From: CANLBN01 sp047629215
GTDB taxonomy: Bacteria > Pseudomonadota > Gammaproteobacteria > Pseudomonadales > Cellvibrionaceae
NCBI GenBank assembly: GCA_047629215.1
Contig: JBLHWO010000106.1
Location: 1-11,787 of the forward strand
Reading direction: 5' to 3'
Length of the DNA stretch: 11,787 bases
Shown: positions 6,124-11,787 of the stretch, in pieces
Layout of the letters: each line of letters starts with the position of its first letter
Position numbering within the stretch: position 1 is the first letter of the stretch
Notes under the pieces: generated by a model
The model's database searches: none
What the model was told of the DNA's origin: nothing
Seen by the model: only the letters and a program-made list of their open reading frames with translations
Made by a program: the position numbers and the translations under genes

Positions 6124-6945
6124 ATGCAGATCTTTAACAACAAACCTCAACGAACGTTCTATTATCTTATAATTAACCTTTTTCTATACCTACTACTCAG
6201 CGGTTGCGGTGGTGGTGGTGGTGGATCGGCACTTACTGGCCAGGTTGAACCAAACGTTCTTCTTCGAGGTGATCATAATAATGTTAACTACCCCATTATG
6301 GTTTACCTACCAAAAGATTATGAAATAGACACTAATATTAAATATCCTCTACTCCTCATACTCGACGCGGAATGGAACTTTAAACCAATCATTAATATCG
6401 TCGATGAATTAGAGAAAGACATCATTGTTGTCGGTGTGGGCAATGCGAATGCGAATACTGGAGCTTACCAAAGAGGTATTGATTACACTTGGCCTGGCGC
6501 TGAAAAGTATTATAACTTTTTAACGTTGCAGGTCCTCCCTTATATCGAGGCAAGCTACAGCATTAATGCTAATGATCGCACCTTATCGGGCCATTCATTT
6601 GGAGGGTTATTTACTGGCATAGCAATGTTAATCGAACCGCCCAATGGTAGATATTTCAATAAATACCTATCGCAAGATGGTAGTTTTTGGAAAGACCCGA
6701 GCATAATTAATACTTTAGAAGATCAACTTTATAGTATCGACCAATCTTTGCCTATACAACTTATTTTAACCGGTGCTACAGGTTATGAAGGTAATGCTAC
6801 TGTTGTCAGACGTTTTTATAATCAATTGGTTAATCGTGATTATAGCGATCTGGATATAATCTATTTACAAAACGGTGTAGACCATATCGGTGATATTGTT
6901 GTTTCAATGCCAGAGGCCTTAGATTTACTTTATCCAGAGCCCTAA
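6124..6945 (+). CDS. Lipoprotein alpha/beta-hydrolase, esterase family (copy 2)
   Basis: This 273-aa product is the tandem partner of the gene at 5245, with the same signal, lipobox (LSGC, Cys28) and hydrolase layout. The nucleophile elbow GHSFGG places Ser158, and the probable catalytic His is His254 in GVDHIGD. The linker after Cys is Gly6 instead of Gly4 because of two extra GGT codons. Divergence clusters in surface-type stretches: GTGAASTGG against GNANANTGA, and SGQGDGN against TGYEGN. In the His loop LHYSVSHSE became LQNGVDHIG, close to the active site, so substrate preference may differ while catalysis is kept. Leader and ribosome-binding site (AAGGA, 6 nt to ATG) equal those of copy 1, with 60 nt between the genes, so they are probably cotranscribed. 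Confidence 0.88.
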   Translation: MQIFNNKPQRTFYYLIINLFLYLLLSGCGGGGGGSALTGQVEPNVLLRGDHNNVNYPIMVYLPKDYEIDTNIKYPLLLILDAEWNFKPIINIVDELEKDIIVVGVGNANANTGAYQRGIDYTWPGAEKYYNFLTLQVLPYIEASYSINANDRTLSGHSFGGLFTGIAMLIEPPNGRYFNKYLSQDGSFWKDPSIINTLEDQLYSIDQSLPIQLILTGATGYEGNATVVRRFYNQLVNRDYSDLDIIYLQNGVDHIGDIVVSMPEALDLLYPEP

Positions 6946-7027
6946 ATATCTGCTTTTAAATCAGCTCTACTTTAATTAACAACCCTTACTATATTAATAA
7001 CGAAATATATATTATTTAGAGCTAAAA

Positions 7028-7299
7028 ATGAACTTACGCACTACCGTACTCTGTTTAATTCCAGAGCCCCTACGTTACACTTTACCATTAAGAGCCTTTA
7101 GATTTTTCCAAGTGCCTCTTATTTTGCCATTCGGCCGACTATAGCCTGTCTTGATGGAAATGAATGTGTAATAAAAATTGCTTTCCTCCGAAAAATCAAA
7201 AACCACCTAAATTCTATTTATTTTGGTGCTTTAGCGATTGCTGCTGAATGTACTGGTGGTAGTGCGGTAATGAAAGAAATTCATGAAAGCGGGGGGGGG
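7028..7299 (+). pseudogene. DUF4442 (thioesterase-like hotdog) gene relic, frameshifted and truncated
   Basis: From ATG at 7028 one frame reads MNLRTTVLCLIP, then AFRFFQVPLILPFGRL, and stops at TAG 7142-7144. The next frame picks up at about 7150 with LDGNECVIKIAFLRKIK, then NHLNSIYFGALAIAAECTGG and AVMKEIHESG. Joined, these follow the DUF4442 pattern I know (KIPL-, then P, then a V-I-IPL strand, then NH-GSMYFGALA-GA-GG-AM). The change fits a 1-nt deletion between about 7138 and 7150. The similarity ends at the G-run (7291-7299); the family is usually about 150 aa, and about 85-90 codons remain, so the 3' part is gone. GAG upstream of the ATG may be the old ribosome-binding site. It was probably lost when the region next to algR was rearranged. 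This interval fills most of the 374-nt gap between the esterase pair and algR. Confidence 0.7.
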
Positions 7300-7315
7300 T
7301 GGGCTGTGTCCACCC
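7291..7315. repeat. G9 homopolymer run joined to a short inverted repeat
   Basis: Nine G residues (7291-7299) run into an inverted repeat, GGGTGG (7297-7302) and CCACCC (7310-7315), with a 7-nt loop. It lies just past the algR stop codon (7320-7322, minus strand) and at the broken end of the DUF4442 relic, so it may mark a junction. On the minus strand the stem is followed by C residues and not U, so it is not a classical intrinsic terminator, though it could slow polymerase. Confidence 0.55.
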
Positions 7316-7319
7316 TACT

Positions 7320-8048
7320 CTATAGTTTTTTTAGTAAAGATTTAACTTTACTCGCATATCGACGACTAACCATTGGCTTTTCATCTGTATCTTGCAAACG
7401 TACATGGTAGTGCCCTTGTTGATCTCTATCTAAGCCGAGTATATGTTTAATCGAAACTAATGAGTTTCGGTGAACACGAACAAAATCTTTCGAAAACTCC
7501 TCTTCAAGATCTTTTAATGTCTCATCTATTAATACTTTTCCCTGTGCGCTAAATATCATTACATATTTCTGATCTGCCATAAAATGCCGGATATTTTTTA
7601 TATCAATTAACTCGATTCCTCTATGCCCCTTAGAGGCAATATGCTCTCGACCCTTATTTTTTAGAGTTAAATCAGCTGAAGCCAGCTGGAACTTATTTAA
7701 GGTTTTAGCTTTTTCTAACGCCTTCTCCAGCTTTAACTTTTCAACAGGCTTGAGTAAATAACTAGCGGCAACAGTATCAAATGCCTCTAATGCATATTGA
7801 TCATACGCTGTAGTAAAAATAATTGCAGGCGGTGTTTCTAATAAGGATATTTTTTCAGCAATGGCCAATCCATTTTCACCAGGCATCTCTATATCGAGTA
7901 ATAATAAAGCAGGATCGTAGGTAGAAACAGCAGCGAATGCTGTTTCGCTGTTAGATGCTTCAGCAACAACATCGTAACCAAGCTCTATCACCATTTTTTT
8001 TAAACGTAAGCGCGCAAGTGGCTCATCATCAACGATTAAAACATCCAT
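7320..8048 (-). CDS. algR: LytTR-type response regulator, AlgR-like
   Basis: A cytoplasmic two-component response regulator. The receiver domain (residues 1 to about 118) shows the acidic pair in VDDEP (Asp7, Asp8), phosphoacceptor Asp52 in LLLDIEMPG, Thr79/Thr80 in IFTTAY and Lys100 in LLKPVE. A LytTR DNA-binding domain fills about 138-242 (IELIDIKNIRHFMADQKYV, then FVRVHRNSLVS and VSRRYASKVK). Length (242 aa) is normal for the AlgR/LytR group. It lies 17 nt downstream of the algZ-like kinase gene, so the two form one operon and almost surely a sensor-regulator pair. In Pseudomonas AlgR controls alginate synthesis, twitching motility and virulence; its targets here are unknown. The name rests on domain layout plus the algZ and argH neighbourhood. 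No strong Shine-Dalgarno sequence is seen (GTAAAG about 2 nt before the ATG). Confidence 0.88.
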   Translation of the reverse strand: MDVLIVDDEPLARLRLKKMVIELGYDVVAEASNSETAFAAVSTYDPALLLLDIEMPGENGLAIAEKISLLETPPAIIFTTAYDQYALEAFDTVAASYLLKPVEKLKLEKALEKAKTLNKFQLASADLTLKNKGREHIASKGHRGIELIDIKNIRHFMADQKYVMIFSAQGKVLIDETLKDLEEEFSKDFVRVHRNSLVSIKHILGLDRDQQGHYHVRLQDTDEKPMVSRRYASKVKSLLKKL

Positions 8049-8065
8049 TACTTTACAATCTTATT

Positions 8066-9091
8066 TTATTCAGTTAGGGGAAGCTCTATTTTCACACTAA
8101 AAGAATGTTTATATCTTTTAGATTTAATACTCGCTTTACTACCATAATGTAATTGTAGGCGACTTTGAATATTATCTAGAGCTATTTGATTACCGTGCTC
8201 GCATTCTTTTGTCTTTTCATCAACATTTATATCTGGCACAGGATTTTCTACCATAATTTGAATGCTTTTATCTTTTGATAAAATACTTAAGTGTATCTCT
8301 CCGCCTTTTGATAGCTTTTGTATACCGTGAATGATAGCGTTTTCTAATAGAGGCTGTAAAAATAATGACGGCACCATAAAACTTGGAAGCGGCTCCGTCA
8401 TATTCCAGACCATCGTTAAGCGTTCCGCTAAACGCTGATGCTCAATAGCTATATAACGACGACATAAATCTATTTCATCCTCTAACTTAACTAAACCTGG
8501 AGCTTGTAAGCTTGATCGAAATAGACGACTTAAGTCTTCAACCGCTTTTTCAGCGGCACTTGGATTAACCGTAATTAGACTAGCGATTGTGTTCATGCTA
8601 TTAAATAAAAAGTGGGGCTTAATTCTAGATTGTAATGACTGTAAACGAGCGCCTAATTCTGCTTGCTGTTGATTACTGAGTTGTTGCTGTAAGTAGAGGT
8701 AGCGCAGTAATATACCCGAAAAAATAGCCGTTATTAAAAAACCTTTTAACCATCTCGAAAAGTCGAATGGCTCAAATGTAATCAACTGTGCAAGATATAC
8801 CACCAATGCACTTATTGACAAACAAACTGTGTAAGCCGCTAGGCCACCCAACATAGGCTGTAAATTATTGAGTAAAGAACGGCTTTGGCATAGCACAAAC
8901 GCAGAGCTCAAGATAATCCATTGCGCCGCTAACGAAATTGAGCCGAGCGCTGGCCAAGAAAAGCCTGCGCCGCTATTGGCTAGCATCAAAACAAATGACA
9001 ATAATTCTCCCACCAACACTAAGCCTAAAATGGTAGAGGGCTTACATAAGTAGGGTAAAAGCGGCAATGTGATTGGGGTAATATTCTGCAT
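8066..9091 (-). CDS. algZ: Membrane histidine kinase, AlgZ/FimS-like (LytS/YehU type)
   Basis: A 341-aa inner-membrane sensor. About four membrane segments are visible (near 21-39, 53-68, 82-103 and 115-131), then a coiled-coil linker rich in Gln (about 133-150). The His_kinase domain has phosphoacceptor His160 in IKPHFLFNSMN, the FxFxxN-type motif of the LytS/YehU group. The N-box is FLQPLLENAIIHG (244-256). The usual DNG motif is replaced by VENPVP (281-286), and the G-box reads GNQIALDN (300-307), with Gln and Ala where glycines are expected. Degenerate ATP-binding motifs are, as I recall, a trait of AlgZ/FimS, so this supports the assignment. It is the first gene of the algZ-algR operon. 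There is no clear Shine-Dalgarno sequence, and TATACA lies only a few bases upstream of the ATG, so the leader may be very short. Confidence 0.85.
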   Translation of the reverse strand: MQNITPITLPLLPYLCKPSTILGLVLVGELLSFVLMLANSGAGFSWPALGSISLAAQWIILSSAFVLCQSRSLLNNLQPMLGGLAAYTVCLSISALVVYLAQLITFEPFDFSRWLKGFLITAIFSGILLRYLYLQQQLSNQQQAELGARLQSLQSRIKPHFLFNSMNTIASLITVNPSAAEKAVEDLSRLFRSSLQAPGLVKLEDEIDLCRRYIAIEHQRLAERLTMVWNMTEPLPSFMVPSLFLQPLLENAIIHGIQKLSKGGEIHLSILSKDKSIQIMVENPVPDINVDEKTKECEHGNQIALDNIQSRLQLHYGSKASIKSKRYKHSFSVKIELPLTE

Positions 9092-9110
9092 AAGCTATTG
9101 TATATAAATG

Positions 9111-9123
9111 CCATTATTAATGG
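9111..9123. promoter_or_regulatory. 13-bp palindrome upstream of algZ
   Basis: CCATTA, T, TAATGG is a perfect 6-bp inverted repeat around one centre base, 19-32 bp upstream of the algZ start codon and inside the 105-nt gap after the GAF-kinase gene. Its place suggests a dimer-binding site controlling algZ-algR, but the sequence is short and AT-rich, so chance cannot be excluded. Confidence 0.35.
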
Positions 9124-9196
9124 TTCTGGATCGTTTACTCACCAGCAGTTAGCATATGAGCCTAACTTTATCTTACGGGCACTCTTATATATGTAG

Positions 9197-10429
9197 TCAG
9201 CGCAGTCTATTTGGAAGTTCAATTAAGAATTCCGTCAATTGTTTACTGCTATTAAGGTTTATAGTGCCGCCTAGCGCATCAATATGTTTTTTGACTATTG
9301 TAGTGCCTATACCTGAACCAGATGCAACGCCGACATGAAAACGAGTAAAGGTGTCAAATATTTTATGTTGATATTTTTCAGGAATACCTAAACCGTTATC
9401 CTGCACTCTAACGCTTATATTTTGTCCCGAGCTTTCTACAATGATTTTGGCGAAGGGCTTTGCTTTTTTTGTGTCATAGTATTTAACGCTATTCGATAAT
9501 AAGTTATAAAAAATTTGCTGTAGCCTTGTTGGCTCTGAAACAAATTCAGATGAGACCTTGACTTCATAATCAATATTTATTGGGTTATTTTCTATTGTGC
9601 TGTTTATATTGTCCACAACATCTGAAAGTAGGTTATTTAAATCAACAACCTGTAAGCGTTCATTCGATAATTCGGCTCGCGTTAACTCTAATAAATCGCC
9701 AATCAATTGTCTGGCTTTATTACTTGCATTTTTAATATAGTCGTATTTAACAATCGCTTTGTCATTCTCGCCTTTTTTTAAGTCATGTAAAGACAGGTCT
9801 ACAAATGATTGAATATTCGTGAGGGGGGAATTTAAGTCGTGAGCAACGCGATGGGCAAACTGATACAACTCTTGGTTTTGCTGGCTTAGCTTATTTGCCG
9901 ATATTTTTAATTCTTCGAGCAGCGCTGTTTTTGTTCCGCTGGCTTCACGCAGTTCTAACTGAGCAATAACTTGATTGCCTATTAGCCGAAGCTGCCGCCT
10001 TTGTTGTTCAGATAACTTCCCGGGCTTATTATCAATAACACAAAGAGTGCCTATGTTATGTCCGCTAGGCGTTTGCAACGGTGCGCCTGCGTAAAATATT
10101 ACATCTGGAGCACCAACCACCAAAGGGTTATCGTTGAAGCGTTCGTCCTGAGTACTGTCACAGATTTCGAAAATACCGTCGTCTAAAATGGCATGTGCGC
10201 AAAAGGCATAGTCTCTGGGCGTCTCTCTTGCGTCCAGCCCATGGTGTGACTTAAACCATTGACGATCACTATCAATTAAGGAGATCAGCGCAATAGGTTT
10301 TTGGCAAATTGACGAGGCTAGCTCCGTAAGCTCATCAAAATTAAGCTCTTCGGCCGTATCTAACACCTCATATTCTATTAAGGCTTGTAGGCGCTCAGCT
10401 TCGTTTTCAGGTAAGTTTGCTACTTTCAT
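9197..10429 (-). CDS. Soluble GAF-domain sensor histidine kinase (410 aa)
   Basis: Cytoplasmic two-component kinase with no membrane segment. The N-terminus (MKVANLPENEAERL, then ALIEYEVLDT) is the usual lead-in of GAF-kinases of this type and fixes the start. The GAF domain spans about 25-160 (LISLIDSDRQWFKS, then YAFCAHAI, FYAGAPL, IGTLCVID). A coiled coil (about 168-190) leads to HisKA with His197 in VAHDLNSPL. The HATPase domain has N-box LLSNSVKY (Asn313), G1 DNGLGIP (344-350), F-box FTRF and G2 GSGIGTTIVKKH (371-382), so all kinase motifs are intact. There is no receiver or output domain, and its partner regulator is not obvious; AlgR downstream is LytTR-type and has its own kinase. The gene lies between algZ and argH on the minus strand, 105 nt before algZ, and could run on into algZ-algR. 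GAF ligand unknown. Confidence 0.93.
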   Translation of the reverse strand: MKVANLPENEAERLQALIEYEVLDTAEELNFDELTELASSICQKPIALISLIDSDRQWFKSHHGLDARETPRDYAFCAHAILDDGIFEICDSTQDERFNDNPLVVGAPDVIFYAGAPLQTPSGHNIGTLCVIDNKPGKLSEQQRRQLRLIGNQVIAQLELREASGTKTALLEELKISANKLSQQNQELYQFAHRVAHDLNSPLTNIQSFVDLSLHDLKKGENDKAIVKYDYIKNASNKARQLIGDLLELTRAELSNERLQVVDLNNLLSDVVDNINSTIENNPINIDYEVKVSSEFVSEPTRLQQIFYNLLSNSVKYYDTKKAKPFAKIIVESSGQNISVRVQDNGLGIPEKYQHKIFDTFTRFHVGVASGSGIGTTIVKKHIDALGGTINLNSSKQLTEFLIELPNRLR

Positions 10430-10456
10430 CTCTAATTTGAACCCAAATTTAACTAT

Positions 10457-10485
10457 ATTATAATTATGGCTATTCCATTAGTTTA
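10457..10485 (-). promoter_or_regulatory. Putative promoter of the GAF-kinase gene
   Basis: On the minus strand TAAACT (10480-10485) precedes TATAAT (10457-10462) with a 17-nt spacer. The -10 box is a perfect match; the -35 box matches at 3 of 6 positions, which would fit a promoter needing an activator. The expected start lies about 20 nt upstream of the kinase ATG at 10429. Confidence 0.45.
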
Positions 10486-10523
10486 GCAGCCATCTATAAA
10501 TTTGCGCTTTAAAGGTGCGACGT

Positions 10524-10590
10524 TATAAGGCTTTTCGATCGCTAAAGGCTATTATTTCCCCTAAAGGCTTATTATTCTCGCTAAAGGCTT
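10524..10590 (+). repeat. Four phased direct repeats upstream of argH
   Basis: CTAAAGGC occurs exactly at 10542-10549, 10561-10568 and 10581-10588, and a variant, TATAAGGC, at 10524-10531. Start-to-start distances are 18, 19 and 20 bp, close to two helical turns, so the copies would face the same side of DNA. Each is followed by a T-rich tail (TTATT, TTTTT). The last copy touches the -35 position of the argH promoter. This is the layout of serial activator- or repressor-binding sites. It does not resemble an ArgR box, and I do not recognise the motif. Confidence 0.7.
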
Positions 10591-10613
10591 TTTTAGTCAC
10601 TATTAGCTATAAT
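10585..10613 (+). promoter_or_regulatory. Putative argH promoter with consensus -10 box
   Basis: TATAAT at 10608-10613 is a perfect -10 box about 37 nt before the argH ATG. At the 17-nt spacing the -35 position (10585-10590) reads AGGCTT, which is not a -35 consensus but is the end of the last direct repeat. A good -10 with a missing -35 overlapped by a repeated site suggests an activator-dependent promoter. Confidence 0.5.
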
Positions 10614-10649
10614 GCACCCTCTTTTTTCTAAACGCTAAGTAATCAAGCC

Positions 10650-11787
10650 ATGAGTAACGACTCCAGCACGCCTAAAGACAGTAATAAAATCACCTCATCA
10701 GCTTGGGGAGGGCGCTTTACAGAAGCTACAGACGCCTTTGTTCAGCGCTTTACCGCATCGGTCTCTTTTGACCAGCGCATGTATCTACAGGATATTGAAG
10801 GGTCGATAGCTCACGCAACCATGTTGGCTAAAGTGGGTGTATTAAGTGACGACGAAAAACAACAGATATGTGCGGGTCTGGGGGCGGTGAAAGAAGAAAT
10901 TGAATCCGGTCAGTTTGAATGGTCTATTGAGCTTGAGGATGTTCATATGAACATCGAAAGCGCGCTAACCAAACACATTGGCATCACGGGTAAAAAGCTT
11001 CATACCGGCCGCTCCCGTAACGACCAAGTCGCTACGGATATTCGTCTCTACGTTCGCGATGCAATTGACGGTATCGTTAAAGAAATTACTCGTTTGCAAG
11101 AGGGTTTATTACTGGTTGCAGACCGCGAAGCTGGCACTATTATGCCCGGCTTTACGCATTTACAAACTGCCCAGCCAGTGACCTTTGGTCATCATTTGAT
11201 GGCATGGTTTGAGATGTTATCTCGCGACTATGATCGCTTTATGGATTGTCGCAAGCGCTTGAATCAATCACCTTTAGGCGCCGCGGCTTTAGCCGGCACG
11301 ACTTACCCTATCGACCGCTCTTTTACGGCTGAGCTTCTAGGCTTCGATAAACCAACAGCAAATTCTTTAGACTCCGTTAGCGACCGAGATTTTGCTATTG
11401 AATTTTGTGCTGCCGCGAGTATTTTATTGACACACTTATCACGAGCCAGTGAAGAATTAATTTTATGGGCCTCGGCACAATTCGACTTTATCGACCTACC
11501 GGATCGCTTTTGTACAGGCTCATCCATTATGCCGCAAAAGAAAAACCCTGATGTACCCGAGTTGGTAAGGGGTAAAACTGGTCGCGTCAACGGGCACCTC
11601 ATCTGCTTATTAACCTTAATGAAATCGCAGCCATTGGCCTATAACAAAGACAACCAAGAGGATAAAGAGCCTCTATTCGATACAATCGATACCGTTAACG
11701 ATTGTTTACGTGCCTTTGCCGATATGATTCCTGCTATTACGGCCAAAAAAGACAATATGTTTGCCGCCGCCAAACGTGGCTTTTCAA
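10650..11787 (+). CDS. argH: Argininosuccinate lyase (3' end outside the window)
   Basis: The enzyme splits argininosuccinate into arginine and fumarate, the last step of arginine synthesis, as a cytoplasmic homotetramer. The open frame starts at ATG 10650 and runs off the window with 379 codons, against about 460 for the family. Visible signatures are WGGRF at 19-23, HTGRSRNDQVATD (118-130), GFTHLQTAQPVTFGH (167-181) with catalytic His170, and the fumarase/aspartase-superfamily loop GSSIMPQKKNP (290-300), whose Ser292 is the likely catalytic residue. The N-terminus before WGGRF is about 18 residues, longer than usual and Ser/Lys-rich. No strong ribosome-binding site is seen before the ATG, but the homology needs this start or one just after it. 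Base composition is visibly less AT-rich than the left half. It is divergent from the GAF-kinase gene. Confidence 0.97.
   Translation, partial: MSNDSSTPKDSNKITSSAWGGRFTEATDAFVQRFTASVSFDQRMYLQDIEGSIAHATMLAKVGVLSDDEKQQICAGLGAVKEEIESGQFEWSIELEDVHMNIESALTKHIGITGKKLHTGRSRNDQVATDIRLYVRDAIDGIVKEITRLQEGLLLVADREAGTIMPGFTHLQTAQPVTFGHHLMAWFEMLSRDYDRFMDCRKRLNQSPLGAAALAGTTYPIDRSFTAELLGFDKPTANSLDSVSDRDFAIEFCAAASILLTHLSRASEELILWASAQFDFIDLPDRFCTGSSIMPQKKNPDVPELVRGKTGRVNGHLICLLTLMKSQPLAYNKDNQEDKEPLFDTIDTVNDCLRAFADMIPAITAKKDNMFAAAKRGFS

Larger units (their letters stand above)
5182..6945 (+). repeat. Direct tandem duplication of an 880-bp gene unit
   Basis: Unit 1 runs from about 5182 to 6063 and unit 2 from 6064 to 6945. 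Both begin with similar short leaders (GACGGTGTCA against GACGTAGTCA), share the 23-nt stretch ending in AATTATTGAAGGATTAATT before the ATG, and carry homologous genes to the stop codon. The units abut with no spacer, as in an unequal crossing-over or slippage duplication. The first 200 nt of the genes differ at about six positions plus a 6-nt indel, while later parts differ far more, often at third codon positions. Confidence 0.9.

Noticed and set aside
7297..7315. Intrinsic terminator for algR
   Set aside because: The stem of 6 bp is followed by C residues on the minus strand and not by a U-tract.
10524..10590. Possible CRISPR-like array
   Set aside because: The repeated unit is only 8-10 bp with about 10-bp spacers, far shorter than CRISPR repeats, and there are no cas genes. 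It fits binding sites better.
10978..11602. Open frames of 67 and 99 codons inside argH (one on each strand)
   Set aside because: They lie wholly within the argH coding frame, which has full family signatures, and have no ribosome-binding site or recognisable domain.

Overview
The window looks like chromosomal DNA from a gammaproteobacterium related to the Pseudomonadales/Cellvibrionales. The clearest evidence is at the right end, where argH (partial, cut by the window edge) sits divergently from a minus-strand algZ-algR two-component pair. As I know it, argH-algZ-algR is the conserved order in Pseudomonas and its marine relatives. A lipobox-rich envelope gene set and DUF6502- and DUF4442-type proteins fit the same group.

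Left part (1-5177): an IS6-family transposase remnant that has lost all catalytic residues (to 265). It is followed by an AT-rich run of six minus-strand genes, transcribed from about 4534 down to 325: a DUF6502-type cytoplasmic protein with a helix-turn-helix-like segment, a secreted helical-repeat protein, a small lipoprotein, a secreted protein overlapping it by 4 bp, an M48 zinc metalloprotease, and a second, larger lipoprotein. Five of the six carry export signals, so this reads as one envelope module under a putative regulator. A divergent small orphan gene (4763-5053) has a promoter-like site with a palindrome just after it. A 106-bp element with IS6-type inverted repeats (5072-5177) closes the block, so IS6 relics stand on both sides of the cluster.

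Middle part (5182-7319): two directly abutting copies of an 880-bp unit, each encoding a lipoprotein with an esterase-type alpha/beta-hydrolase domain. A frameshifted, 3'-truncated relic of a DUF4442 (thioesterase-like) gene follows, ending at a run of nine G residues next to the algR stop codon.

Right part (7320-11787): algR-like LytTR response regulator, algZ-like membrane histidine kinase with degenerate ATP-binding motifs, a soluble GAF-domain histidine kinase inserted between algZ and argH, an intergenic region with about 20-bp phased direct repeats leading into a consensus -10 box, and argH. hemC, which often follows algR, is not there; the accessory block occupies that side.

The most promising undescribed item is the DUF6502/helical-repeat/paired small exported proteins/M48/lipoprotein cluster. 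Its function cannot be read from the sequence. No CRISPR array, tRNA or rRNA was seen.
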